This document shows positions 44,614 through 54,556 of a stretch of 64,000 bases of DNA, in pieces. The stretch comes from Neonectria sp. B-13. Its lineage: Eukaryota; Ascomycota; Sordariomycetes; Hypocreales; Nectriaceae. Where the stretch lies: the NCBI GenBank assembly GCA_002682825.1, contig NOKP01000004.1, positions 989,607 through 1,053,606 of the forward strand. Direction: 5' to 3'. The notes beneath the pieces were generated by a model. It was not told where the DNA came from. It saw only the letters and a list, made by a program, of their open reading frames with translations, and searched no databases. The position numbers and the translations under genes are program-made. The stretch's first letter is position 1; each line of letters starts with the position of its first letter.

Positions 44614-45420
44614 TCAAAGCCCCCCTCCATTGAGGATGCTCGTGGCGGCTTGCTTGATGGCCGTGGTAGAAATTTGGAATAGACTCGGCCCAACGCTGAT
44701 CCTCGCAACTCCAATTTTGGCCAACTCGGCTGTCGTCAGTGCATCTGGTGTCACTCCCAGCTTGACGGCAACACGGCCATCCAGCTCCTTCACCAGTGTT
44801 TCCACCCAGGCCGTCCGCATCCCCCGTCCGGGACCACCCCAGAAGAAGACGGTCGTGGCACCGGCATCCAAGTACGCCTTTCCGCGGATAACGGCCTCGT
44901 TAACCATAGATTCGTTGTCAAGCTCCGTGTTTACGTGGAAGATGTCGCAGCGAGCGTTGAGGACGAATTCGGGGCAGCCGGCGTCAGCAGCAGCTTTGAG
45001 GGCCGACCTATAGCGCTGGACTTGTTCGTCAATGTCGTACATGGCGCCACTGGAGGGAATGCTGTCTTCGATGTTGGCTCCTGCGACGCCGAGTTTGACG
45101 GCTTTGGCGACAGACATGGCGAGCTGGTCGCCGTAGCCGTCTTGTAAGTCGGCAGTCAAGGGTAGGTCGGCGGCCTTGGACAACGACGCGAGCTTGGCGA
45201 CGGCGGCGAAGTTTTGCTCCATGGTGAGCTCCTCATCCTTGACGCCGAGAGTGGCTGCGATAGCCCACGATGCTGTTGCAATGGCTTTCACGGGCTTTGA
45301 ATCGCCATCGTTGAGGGAGACGACGGCGTTGAAGGATGCCACGTCCCAAACGTTTGGGAAAACGATGGGCGATGATGGGACGTGAAGAGCCTTGAGTTGC
45401 TTGGCGGAGTTGTTGGCCAT
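44614..45420 (-). CDS. PEP mutase/isocitrate-lyase family enzyme
   Basis: A single exon of 268 residues starting at the ATG at 45420. It has the TIM-barrel fold signature of the phosphoenolpyruvate mutase subgroup: FPNVWDVASF near the start, DLQDGYGD (metal-binding Asp residues) at about residue 90, GANIEDS in the next strand, and NARCD and WGGPGRGM later. These are usually annotated as carboxyvinyl-carboxyphosphonate phosphorylmutase-like. Some act on oxaloacetate or 2-methylisocitrate-like acids. The exact substrate cannot be assigned. It is divergent from the GNAT at 45942. Confidence 0.87.
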   Translation of the reverse strand: MANNSAKQLKALHVPSSPIVFPNVWDVASFNAVVSLNDGDSKPVKAIATASWAIAATLGVKDEELTMEQNFAAVAKLASLSKAADLPLTADLQDGYGDQLAMSVAKAVKLGVAGANIEDSIPSSGAMYDIDEQVQRYRSALKAAADAGCPEFVLNARCDIFHVNTELDNESMVNEAVIRGKAYLDAGATTVFFWGGPGRGMRTAWVETLVKELDGRVAVKLGVTPDALTTAELAKIGVARISVGPSLFQISTTAIKQAATSILNGGGL

Positions 45421-45941
45421 GATTGATGGTTTTATTTTGAAGATGGGTTAAAAGTTGTCTTGGGACTAAACGAATCGATGACTCTGTTACTATTGCTCTT
45501 CTATTCAAGGAGTGAAACAACTGTTGAGTCAGTCCGGTTACCGATGCTTTCGTTAACCAAAGGGCGTGGTTACAAGCGGGGTAATTCAACCCCGATGAAA
45601 GCTGATGTCTTAGCTTGGCGGCAGCATTTGTGACCTCGCTTGAATCACAAAACTACTTCATTTGGAAGAAGGATTCAAAAGCGAGTCTCTGTTGCTCTGG
45701 GAAATCCCCTATCTCCGCGGTGGACTGGATCATGCGATGATGCATCGTTGAGGGAAGTTGGCACAATTGCCTTATTGGACGAAGAAGCTGGTGGGGAAGG
45801 GTTTGTTCTCGCCGCAAAAGAAAGGCGCTTTGCACGTTGATTGGGCTTGGGATTCTTCGTATTTAGTGAGGGCGAATATTCCCAAACCCTCAGCCGACAA
45901 AAAGGGCATCTACGTGTTACCGTTGCAACTCGCGAGCCAAC
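45421..45941. other. divergent intergenic region
   Basis: Shared upstream region of the PEP-mutase-family and GNAT genes. Chance minus-strand frames only. Confidence 0.45.
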
Positions 45942-46568
45942 ATGACGTTCCAAATGCGAAAAGCCGTCCCGGCCGACATCCCGGCGCTGTGCGCCGTCTA
46001 CTTCTCCGCCTTTGGCGACACCATCGTCGGCCGACTAGTCTTCCCGCCGAGCTCGGAGGCAGCGCGGGCCTTCTTGGCCGAGAACCTGACGCGGGAACTC
46101 CCAGACGCCAGCTTCGAGTTCCTCGTCATGACCACCCGCGCCGAGGACGCCTTGGAGGAGCAAGTCGTCGGCTACGCAAAATGGGTCCGCCCCGGAACGC
46201 CCATCGAGACCCCCCCACCGGCCGAAGCGTGGCCGCAGGACGGCAACCCGGGACTGGCGGTGGAGTTCTTCGGCGGACTGGCGGCGGAGCACAGGCGGAT
46301 GATGGACGGGCGGCCGCACTGGTACCTGGAGCTGATTGGGGTGCGCAAGGAGTGGATGGGCAAGGGCGCGGCGAGCTCGATGATGCGATGGGGCGTGCAA
46401 CGGACCGACGAGGACGGGCTGCCGTGCTTCCTCGAGGCGACGCCCAACGGCAGGGGCATGTACGAGAAGTACGGGTTCCGGGTTGTGGGCGAGCAGGAGT
46501 TTGAGTCGCCCAGCGGGAGGGTGGTGGAATTCTACATGCTCCGTGATGCAAAGATGAGCGGGAAGTGA
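45942..46568 (+). CDS. GNAT-family acetyltransferase
   Basis: A single exon of 208 residues with ATG at 45942 (MTFQMRKAVPADIPALCAVY). The GNAT fold is recognisable from this first strand and helix, the GYAKWVRPG strand, WYLELIGVRKEWMGKGA (acetyl-CoA loop) and MYEKYGFRVVGEQEFESP at the end. GC content is higher than in neighbours. The substrate is unknown. It belongs to the same broad fungal subgroup as the acetyltransferase at 19 kb, but it lacks that gene's introns. Confidence 0.85.
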   Translation: MTFQMRKAVPADIPALCAVYFSAFGDTIVGRLVFPPSSEAARAFLAENLTRELPDASFEFLVMTTRAEDALEEQVVGYAKWVRPGTPIETPPPAEAWPQDGNPGLAVEFFGGLAAEHRRMMDGRPHWYLELIGVRKEWMGKGAASSMMRWGVQRTDEDGLPCFLEATPNGRGMYEKYGFRVVGEQEFESPSGRVVEFYMLRDAKMSGK

Positions 46569-46891
46569 GGAGGCACAACGGATACTTGTGGTGGCTCTCC
46601 TATCACATTGTGGTCGAGGCGCGGTTGGTGAATGGACAACATTGCTCGCATGTCACAAATAACAGCTCTGGTAAATGAATGGGTCAATAGCAGTGCTTGT
46701 ATACTACAATACATGCTGTTATCGGTGAATGGATGGCTTTTCTTGGGTACCAGTAGATAGATATATAGAGCCTATGGATGTACACTCGACGACCTCGTTC
46801 CGTGTCCAACACAACAACCCCCGACCATCGCACAACACCAGCACGGTAACCCACACGCAATCTAGCAATTCGCCCCCGAACCAAGCCCATC
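46569..46891. other. short intergenic region
   Basis: AT-rich with a TAGATAGATATATAG run near 46753-46767, then the leader of the next gene. Confidence 0.45.
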
Positions 46892-47368
46892 ATGTGCAAG
46901 CACGTATCTGAACAATACCAATGTGGCCATGAGACCAAGCTCGGATACGTCAACTGCCGGACGGGAGCACGAATGGAGAATAGCACATCAAGCTGCGGCA
47001 ACATCGACTTTGGCGCGCTTGTCTACCCCAAGGGCCCGTGTGACGAGCCCGGTTGCCAGTACCCACAGGCCATGAAGAGAGGATGGAGGTGCTGCGCTTG
47101 CAACAAAGGCCCCAACAAGGGCGAGAAGTGCGAACAGGACACGAATTCGCGTGGATGGAAGTACGTTGACTGCCAGCACCGATTCTGCTTGACTTGCGAG
47201 GTCTGGGATGGCAAGGAGCACAAGAAGACCAAGTCCAAGGGGAAGGACAAGGATACCGGAAGTGGTGGCGGGAGCGGAGGTGGAGGTTCGGTGACGAATG
47301 AGACTCTCCAGAAGAGCCTGAGGTTGGTGACTGCTGGAGTGTCATCAGGCTCGACCTTGGGGATGTAG
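46892..47368 (+). CDS. small Cys-rich protein, hypothetical
   Basis: A single exon of 158 residues with ATG at 46892. No signal peptide. About sixteen cysteines are arranged in pairs (YQCGHET, CDEPGCQ, WRCCACNKG, FCLTC) with interspersed His, suggesting zinc-binding knuckles. The end is Lys/Ser/Gly-rich. Homologous proteins occur widely in Sordariomycetes as hypothetical. It could be a cytosolic or nuclear metal-binding protein; the pattern does not match RING or other named fingers that I can confirm. Confidence 0.65.
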   Translation: MCKHVSEQYQCGHETKLGYVNCRTGARMENSTSSCGNIDFGALVYPKGPCDEPGCQYPQAMKRGWRCCACNKGPNKGEKCEQDTNSRGWKYVDCQHRFCLTCEVWDGKEHKKTKSKGKDKDTGSGGGSGGGGSVTNETLQKSLRLVTAGVSSGSTLGM

Positions 47369-48392
47369 TCGGTCTTTAATAGAGTCTCGTCCCCTGCGGC
47401 GTTGGAAGTGAGCTGGGCCGAGGCTGGGTTAGGGTAGTACGGCAGATCCAGAGACAAGGGTACCAGAATTAGAACTCCAACAGCCTAGAGAGGCGACTCA
47501 GCCGAGAAATGGAGCCGTGGAAAACGTCATTGCATGCTTCAGCAACGTGGTGTGAGATGGTGGCGTATGCAGATCGGAGCCGGGAAAGGCAATCAACTTT
47601 ACCTCGGTGGTCCCGGCCTGGGCCTCACCACCGCCGAGTTTCCATGACGTTAGCAGGAATGATGACGCCTGGTTTCTGTCACAATTCTTTTCCTGTGTGG
47701 CAATCGGGCACAAGACCAACACCGCCAATACATCATGGACCGCGGCTCGGTCTCCGATTCGGGCCTAGACTCGACAAACTTCTGCAGGACGGAAGAATTT
47801 GCTGGAGACCAGAGGAGAGTTGTGTGCCTGGATTGACAAATGTCGCGTGACTTGATTCCTCTTTTCTTCGAATTTTCAATCCTAATGTCTTCCTTCATCT
47901 CTTCTGCCTCCTTTCGTTGATGTTTCCTGCTGTCGTCCCTCTTGAAGATTGTGGATCAGAACAACGCTGCCAGTTTTGCATGTGAAAGACGAAACAAGCG
48001 ACAAGGATAAGCGGCCGTCAGCGAATACGTCACCAGAATCCGACACCGAGACCAAAAAAAAACGGCCAGCACAGCACATAGCGCATAGCGCATCGTATCG
48101 CCCTGCGCTTACCACACGCAATCTCTCTCCTAAACACGTCCATCACTTTCGCCTCAAATCTCCTTTCAGTCGCGACTCACCTTGTTTTTCTCTACAATCA
48201 TTTGCACTACGATTATTGCATTCCCTAGCACTTCTAGCCTTTATCGAAATCACGACCTGCGACGTGCCACCTGCGGCCTGCGGCCTCCGACTTGCGACAA
48301 AACACCACCCCTTTTCGCCAGTCACCACATCCTACCACTGCCGCCATCTTCGAAACTGTACCAGGCGTGCAACCACAGGAACCATCGCTGCC
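47369..48392. other. intergenic and long leader of the esterase gene
   Basis: No gene in the first half. From about 48.1 kb the sequence is CT-rich, with a long frame open into the esterase start but lacking ATG and conserved residues, so it is treated as leader. Confidence 0.4.
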
Positions 48393-50159
48393 ATGGCGTC
48401 CTCCACATCCACCGCCAACAAGCTGGCCTCGTACCTGTCGAGACTGAGCCCCGTCCCAGCGTTCCCCGAGTACACCGGCCCTTACAAGGTCGGCACCGTC
48501 GATGTCGAGATCCCCGTTTCCGAGCTTCAATCGCCCGTCCCCGTTCCCGAAGGCGCCGGCGACATCCACACTGTCCAGTTTCGCATATTCTACCCAGCCG
48601 TCCCGGAGTCCAGCGAGAAGCGAATCGGCTGGCTTCCCACTCCTCAGAGACAGCATCTCTCGGCATACACCAAATTCCTAGGGATAGGTCCCATGCTGGC
48701 CGAGGTTCTCTCGTAAGTCCCCCGCACTCTTGCCTCGATGCGATCAATGATTTGAGTTTCTTTCGCTAACTAGACCTCCATCAGATTTCTCCCCCGACAC
48801 CTCCACTATACCACCATTCCAGTCCACAAGAATGCGACCCTGCACGACCCGCCCACCGAGACCCAGCGATGGCCGACCGTCATCTTCTCCCACGGTCTGG
48901 GCGGAGGCCGAAACTCATACTCGTACAATGCTGGATCTCTGGCTTCCCACGGTGTTGTGGTTCTCTGCCCGGAACATCGTGATGGAAGCGCTGTCGCGAC
49001 CTTTATTCGCCATCCTGACGAGGGTCGAGCAAACACTGCCTCGGCCGGTCGACTTCATATTCCCTACGAGAAGATCTCTCACGACGTAAACCCCGAGGTG
49101 TATCTCGCTCGCGAAGCTCAAATAAGGATTCGATGCTGGGAGCTGGGCTTGATCCACCAGGCCGTCCTGGCCATCGACCGCGGCTCTCAATACACCAACC
49201 TGAACCATTCTACACCAAGCCTCGACCAGCTTGTCGAAAAGCTAAACGTTCACGAACCCGGTAGCATCATCTTCGCCGGCCACAGCTTTGGCGGCGCCAC
49301 AGTTACCCAGTTCCTCAAGAGCACGTACTACGCCAGCAAACCGGAGGTCGCGGCCATGGAAAATCCATTGTTTGCTCCCGCCGAGGGCTCTGATATCCGA
49401 CAGCAGATCAACGAAAAGACCATCCTCATGTTGCTCGACATGTGGTGCATGCCCCTGATGGCCCCCAACTCGGCACCGCTGTTCGACCTTCCCCTCCCCG
49501 CATATGCCGACGTCCCTACGGCCGCCGGTGGCAAGGCCATCTTGGCTGTCGAGTCCGAGTCCTTTTTCAAGTGGAAGGAACATCTCAGCGTCAAGGCTCG
49601 GCTCTTGTCTCCGGACCCGACGGCCAAGATCGTCATGCCTGATCTGTACGAACTCCCCAGTGGATTGAAGCTTCCCGAGCCCAACTTCTTCTACGTCATC
49701 AACTCGGCCCACCTGAACCAGTCCGACTTCGGCATCTTGTTCCCGTGGTTGACCAAGAAGATCTTCGACGCCGAGCAGCCGGAGCGAGCACTGCGCCTCA
49801 ACCTTCGAGCACAACTGCAGCTTCTGCGTGCCAACGGTATCCCCATCGCTCGTACATCCATCGGAGACCTTGTGGACGGCACCCAGTTCGACAAGCTAGA
49901 TGTCAACAAACAGGATGCGGCGCAGTGCAACGATGGTACCAACGACGACCAAGCTATCTTCGACAGGAGCGGAAGCAATTTTGTCGACCACTGGCGATGG
50001 ATCGATCTCGTGGGCCTTGGAGACGCGGGCGAGAAGGAATCAGGCAAGACTGCCGAGGAACAGGTCGAAGAGACCGAGCAAGATATGAAGGGCTCGCTCG
50101 ACCCGAGTGAAGAGATGCCTGCCCCAGTCGCTCAAGCTGCCAACGCAGTTGCGGCATAA
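48393..50159 (+). CDS. PAF acetylhydrolase-like phospholipase/esterase
   Basis: Exons are 48393-48712 and 48785-50159, with intron 48713-48784. The total is 1695 nt, 564 residues. The alpha/beta-hydrolase fold of the PAF-AH (plasma/type II) family is clear: VQFRIFYPA, WPTVIFSHGLGGGRNSYS (oxyanion region) and the nucleophile elbow GHSFGG with the Ser near residue 274. Asp and His members of the triad would lie downstream in LLDMW and the NSAHLNQSDF block. It hydrolyses short or oxidised sn-2 acyl groups of phospholipids. The C-terminal tail is acidic and Ala-rich. No signal peptide is apparent at this start. Confidence 0.88.
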
Positions 50160-50791
50160 GGGCGAAGGATTGATGAGAGAAGACGAATTTCATGATGAGC
50201 GATTTGGTTTGGTTTGGTTTGGTCTCACAATTTTTCCTTTTTATTCTTTCTTTCGCACTAAGAGATACCTTCGGCGCAAGACATAGACAGAGTTGAGCAG
50301 GGCAGAATGCATGGCCCCTCTAAGATGGAACACGAAAATTCAGGGTTGGATACTTTTGATTGACTAGTTCGTTGTTTATAGCAAGCATAGACGTAATATT
50401 CAGTGTACGTTTTGGACATGTCATGCCACCAGGATGCTGAAAATCGCCGTAGTCAGGATCCATGTTTCGTAGCTATCACCGACGACGGGTAATGCTGCGA
50501 GTCACTCGTCAAGCACCGACACCACCCACTACATTGGTAAACTCATGTCGTAGCTTTCAACCTTGAGACGATTAATCAGAGGTTAAGATTAGGTGTCTAA
50601 ACGTGTATTTAAAAGTCATGGTGAAGATGGCTAGATGTTATACTTTTCTTCAGATGTCTAGCTGCGACTAACGATCTCGTAATGGACGGACTTGATGGAC
50701 TGCATCACAATTCGTAGCAAACAGTCGTTGTTCATTGTCTAATGATGTGAATTATTTACATTATTGTGTTGTACAGGGACCTATTTCGTGC
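50160..50791. other. 3' flanks of two convergent genes
   Basis: Contains the UTRs of the esterase and the mitochondrial protein, a short pentanucleotide repeat, and nothing else of note. Confidence 0.45.
50203..50222 (+). repeat. (TTTGG)4 microsatellite
   Basis: Four tandem TTTGG units in the presumptive 3' UTR of the esterase gene, a slippage-prone site. Confidence 0.6.
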
Positions 50792-52012
50792 CTATTTTGC
50801 CTCCTTCTTGGCATTCTCGACAATCTTTTCCGCTTTCTGCGACTTCTTTTCGAGAACCTGCTTCAGCTCTTCAACAGTTTCCTTGAACAGCTTCTCACCC
50901 TCCTCCTTGTGCTTGTCCGCAACCTCGCGTAGTTGCTGTAGCTTCTCCAGCACGGAGTCTCCATCAGGGATCATCTTCAGGTACTTGTCCACATCCACCC
51001 AACCTTCAGAGCCCTTGGACTTGACCTGCTCGGTAGCCTTCTTGACGTAACCCTCGAGGTCGCCCAGGCTGCCAGAGTCCGCTGCGGACTTGACCTTCTC
51101 GAAGAGCTCCGAAACATTGCCTTGCTTGAGCGCATCGGCATTCTTCTCTACGAGCTCCTTCACCTTGGGGTTCTTGTCCAGGAGGGGCTTGGCTTCCTCA
51201 AGACCCTTCTTCCAGGCCTCGTCACCAAGTTTCTTCACCTGCTCGGTCTTCTCCTCGATCAACTTGCGCGCCTTTTCCAGGCTGGCAGCACCGAATCCTC
51301 CGGCAAAAATTTCCTTGATCTGCTTCCAGGTGTCGTCGACTTGCTTCTTCGCCTCGGGGCCGTACTGGTCACCCAATTGCTTCAGCTGGTCAATGTTTCC
51401 ACCGAGCTTCTCCTTGACTTGAGGGTGGTTGTCAATGATGTCGGAAATCGCATCGCCCGTGAGGGAGGCGACCTTCTTGGATAGATCAGCGAGGACATCG
51501 TACGCCTTGGAAGCAGTCTCAAGGCTGAGACCCTGCTTGGAGACGCCCTGGAACTTTTTGTAGGCTTCTTTGACGAGCTCGTCTGCCTCCTCGCGGTGGT
51601 TCTGGCGGACCTTCTCCCAATCGTCGAAGGCGGTGTCGACGTATGCGCGGCCACCAGGAATCCATCCCACGTAGGAGTAGGCGAACTCCTTAATGGAGCT
51701 GATGGCTTGATCTGGGCTGGGCGTCTTCTCCTGGAGCTTCTTTGCGGCGGCTTGATACGCCTTCTCTGCCTCCTTGGCGGCCTTGTTTATTTTCGACGCC
51801 GTCTGTCCGGCAGGGGTGAAAGAATAGGCTCCGTAGAAAAGAGCGGCGCCAGCGACTCCGCCGGCCACACCGGTGGCAAAGTGTGAGGTCGAAGAGGAGG
51901 AGGAGGAGGAGGAGACGGTAGATTGGAATCGCAATTGTTGACGGCGAGGCGCACGCAGCGAGCGCGCTGCCCGGGGGAGGGACGATCGCACAGGGAGTCT
52001 TGCGGGAATCAT
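50792..52012 (-). CDS. mitochondrial membrane protein with LEA-like repeats
   Basis: A single exon of 406 residues, ATG at 52012. The N-terminus is a strong mitochondrial targeting sequence (MIPARLPVRSSLPRAARSLR), followed by a Ser run encoded by an AGG-type microsatellite and one Gly/Ala-rich membrane span (ATGVAGGVAGAALFYGAYSF). The rest is a long amphipathic, Lys/Glu/Ala-rich helix array of LEA-like 11-mers. Such proteins are annotated as LEA-domain or apolipoprotein-like in ascomycetes and probably sit in the inner membrane with helices in one soluble compartment. Desiccation or membrane-protection function is inferred by resemblance only. Confidence 0.78.
   Translation of the reverse strand: MIPARLPVRSSLPRAARSLRAPRRQQLRFQSTVSSSSSSSSTSHFATGVAGGVAGAALFYGAYSFTPAGQTASKINKAAKEAEKAYQAAAKKLQEKTPSPDQAISSIKEFAYSYVGWIPGGRAYVDTAFDDWEKVRQNHREEADELVKEAYKKFQGVSKQGLSLETASKAYDVLADLSKKVASLTGDAISDIIDNHPQVKEKLGGNIDQLKQLGDQYGPEAKKQVDDTWKQIKEIFAGGFGAASLEKARKLIEEKTEQVKKLGDEAWKKGLEEAKPLLDKNPKVKELVEKNADALKQGNVSELFEKVKSAADSGSLGDLEGYVKKATEQVKSKGSEGWVDVDKYLKMIPDGDSVLEKLQQLREVADKHKEEGEKLFKETVEELKQVLEKKSQKAEKIVENAKKEAK
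51894..51914 (+). repeat. AGG trinucleotide microsatellite
   Basis: An uninterrupted AGG/GAG run inside the coding sequence of the mitochondrial protein, giving a serine tract on the minus strand. Likely length-variable between strains. Confidence 0.7.
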
Positions 52013-52869
52013 GATTATTTTTGTGAGGGTAGGGTGATGGTGGGTGATGGTTCAATGAGGATTCAGGTCGCTCTTCCTAATATAATTGAGGTGACGTGTA
52101 GGTTGTTGCGAGCTACAAGAATGGCTTGAGAGATAATGAAAGACCAAAAGCTCAATTGAGTGCATCCAGGCGAGCCATTTTGAATCCAATTCGCAATGGC
52201 CATTCTTGGAAAACCCATGACGCATTGTTTGCGCAATGACGAATAAACGCCTCCAATTGGAAATGACGAGTAGAGCGTACTGCAGTGACGTCAATGATGC
52301 TAAATTGCGGGGAGGCTGGAGCATCCACGCGGGACCATCGAAGCCACACCCAAAGCGTTAGTCTCAAAAGAGAAACACGAGCATGTTCGGGAAATGAATT
52401 GATCAAGGCGCAAAAACTGTTTCGTAAAAATCTGACTTTTTGTGTGGACTGGTAACACTGGTTTGTGGTCTTGTCTACGTCACTGGTCCAACGCCGGGTT
52501 GGACTGGACCTCGGTAGAGATGTCTTCCTCGGCGGCTTTGAATTGGCATGCGGAAGATGAAGTGGGAAGTAAGAATAAGCTCTTGAATCTTTGATTGGCA
52601 AGACAGTGAAACTATCTCGTAATTGGTAAGTCAAGTGTGCTCCGAAAGGAATCTGGTACCTTACGTTGGTGTCATTTGTTTATCGTACCTGGCGCGACAT
52701 CTCCACTGTTTGGTACAGCACAACCTCCTCAAACGGCAGTGGACTAGTTGGGATGGGAAAATGTGGTAGAATAGGCTACTATTACTGAACTATGTCAATC
52801 CGAAAATACTGCCCTTGAAAGCTCTTGTCGTGATGTCATGTCATCTAGATCTTCTGGCGGGACGCTACA
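52013..52869. other. intergenic, no gene seen
   Basis: Upstream region of the mitochondrial protein, then AT-rich sequence. Minus-strand open stretches here lack conserved patterns and starts. Confidence 0.45.
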
Positions 52870-53993
52870 TCAGGGGTCGTCCTGAGTGTATGTCAAATAT
52901 GTCCATCGCTCGTCATACGGCTTCGTCTTGTCTACGAATCGCAAGTCCGTCGAGCATCGAATTCGATCTTCAGATGATTTGTTCATAGCCCCAGCATGAA
53001 TTGTCATTGGGGTATGGAACACAACATCCCCGGCCTCGTAGCTACCCTGTAAAGTTGTCAGCATTCCGCAATGTCAATATAGGTAGTGACTGTTAAACAT
53101 ACCGTGTACCAATTTCGAGACCAATTCTCTCCAAAGGCAGCCGCGTTCTTGTCTATCCATCCACCCTTGGACATGTTCATGTTGAATGCCGACATCCTTT
53201 CTTTGTCAGAGAGGTCAGCGTTCTTCTTGGAAAAATCCTGCTCGTATTTCACGCCAATGTCGTGAGCGCGATCCAACTAAATCAAACCACCGTCATGGAG
53301 ACCAATGTCACCGACTGGAACCCAAGCCGTGATACTTGTAGGTGGGCCAGCTCGAAGAAATATTTGGTCGTAGTGTACTGGTGTCGTCTCGCCGCCGGGA
53401 ACGGAGCATCGCAGGAGGGATCTGGGCAAGCACCAGGGATCTTCGAACTCGCATAGCTTGCCAACGAACGGTTCGAGCTGCTGACCGGCGTATGCCTTGA
53501 AGTCTTGGTAGAACGAGGCCACATGGCTCTTAATGGAGTTTTCCACAAAGGGACCGTCATCCTTGAGTCCAGCGGCGACACGCACCGCGCCTGGAAGTAA
53601 AAACTCTCGCCAGTCTCCGCCGGAGAAGATGCCATCAACAGGGTCTGTGCCGGGCTTCAGCAGTCCTGTACCCTCGTTGACCATGGTGAAGTATTCTTTT
53701 CGGCACCTGTTGACTGTGTCCCGGTCAAGCAAGCCTTTGACCTGGAGAGTGTAGATGTCAACCAAGAAGCTTAGCTAGAAGGCATTCGAAGTACGTCTTA
53801 CCCAAACGACACCGTCCTGTATATAGCGCCTGCGGATCTCGTCTATCGGAGTATCGGGGTAACAAGATGCGAGTTCCCTCACGTCTTCAATTATCCCGTC
53901 ATTCCCATGCAGTGTCAGACCTTGTTTCCGTGACGAGGGGGGGCTTTGCGGCTTGAACACATGATGTGTCGGTCGCGAATCACCTTCCGTCAT
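52870..53993 (-). pseudogene. phytanoyl-CoA dioxygenase-like gene with in-frame TAG
   Basis: Exons are 53802-53993, 53103-53741 and 52870-53046. Introns are 53742-53801 and 53047-53102. Total 1008 nt, 335 codons, all in phase except one in-frame TAG at 53277-53279 (codon 219), right after DIGLHDGGLI and before LDRAHDIG, where relatives have Tyr-Leu. The rest is intact, including the Fe(II) HxD (H187, D189 in HYDQIF), the distal His in TPMTIHAG and the 2-oxoglutarate Arg region (DRIRC). PhyH-family enzymes hydroxylate small molecules with Fe(II)/2-oxoglutarate. No intron can remove the stop while keeping the conserved core. It is either a pseudogene or a UAG-edited gene. Confidence 0.78.
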
Positions 53994-54115
53994 GGTAGTA
54001 AGCTAGATGATCGGTGTTCTTTCTCAAAGGTATATTTTAGGTAAATTGAGGTGCTTGAGTGATGTGACGGTGAAACTTGATGTTGGTTCCGTTATTATTG
54101 ATCTCTCCTTGTCGA

Positions 54116-54124
54116 CTTTAAATA
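54116..54124 (-). promoter_or_regulatory. TATA-like box of the dioxygenase gene
   Basis: Reads TATTTAAAG on the minus strand, about 125 bp upstream of the ATG. Confidence 0.4.
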
Positions 54125-54266
54125 GACATGGAATTTTGGCTTCTCAGTACCACAATACAGCTGCCGACACTCTCTCAGATGCCTGTTGTAGTCTCAACTA
54201 GATATATTGGTCAGTGCCCCGACCCGGTACAGCAAAGCGATGCGGGGAGGCGTGTGGACAGACCTC

Positions 54267-54370
54267 CGGGGAAACGTCGATTTCCTATTTAGGCAATTTC
54301 GACACCATTCCCCGGATGACGGGTTGCCTCCCCCCAAATATGGATCGATTTGTTGCGGCAAATCGGGGAA
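54267..54370. promoter_or_regulatory. CGGGGAA motif cluster (three copies)
   Basis: Exact heptamers CGGGGAA or its complement TTCCCCG at 54267-54273, 54308-54314 and 54364-54370, 274-377 bp upstream of the dioxygenase ATG. Two of them extend to CCGGGG, which also fits the CreA consensus SYGGRG. The same motif is clustered at the first MFS gene. Confidence 0.5.
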
Positions 54371-54556
54371 GCCATTGGCTCTCTTTTCGGGCTGTATACC
54401 TCTGCCCTCTGAAGCAGGTGTTAGGCTTGGCCTTTGAGAAGAGAAGGTCTGTCCGTTGGCTTTGGCTTTTGACTAGGTAAGCGCTGTATGCCGACCACCC
54501 GTGAGGGACTACGGATGCTCTACAATTAACAAAGTCTGTATTCTTGCTGTCTGAAA

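Larger units (their letters stand above)
53994..54556. other. promoter region of the dioxygenase gene
   Basis: Contains a TATA-like box and an upstream motif cluster, and also the 3' flank of the regulator gene. No coding sequence. Confidence 0.5.

Noticed and set aside
47949..48392. N-terminal extension of the PAF-acetylhydrolase
   Set aside because: The frame is open but has no ATG, is not conserved-looking, and is CT-rich like a leader.
53230..53330. Intron removing the PhyH TAG
   Set aside because: Every GT-AG pair tested either deletes the conserved core or leaves the wrong phase.
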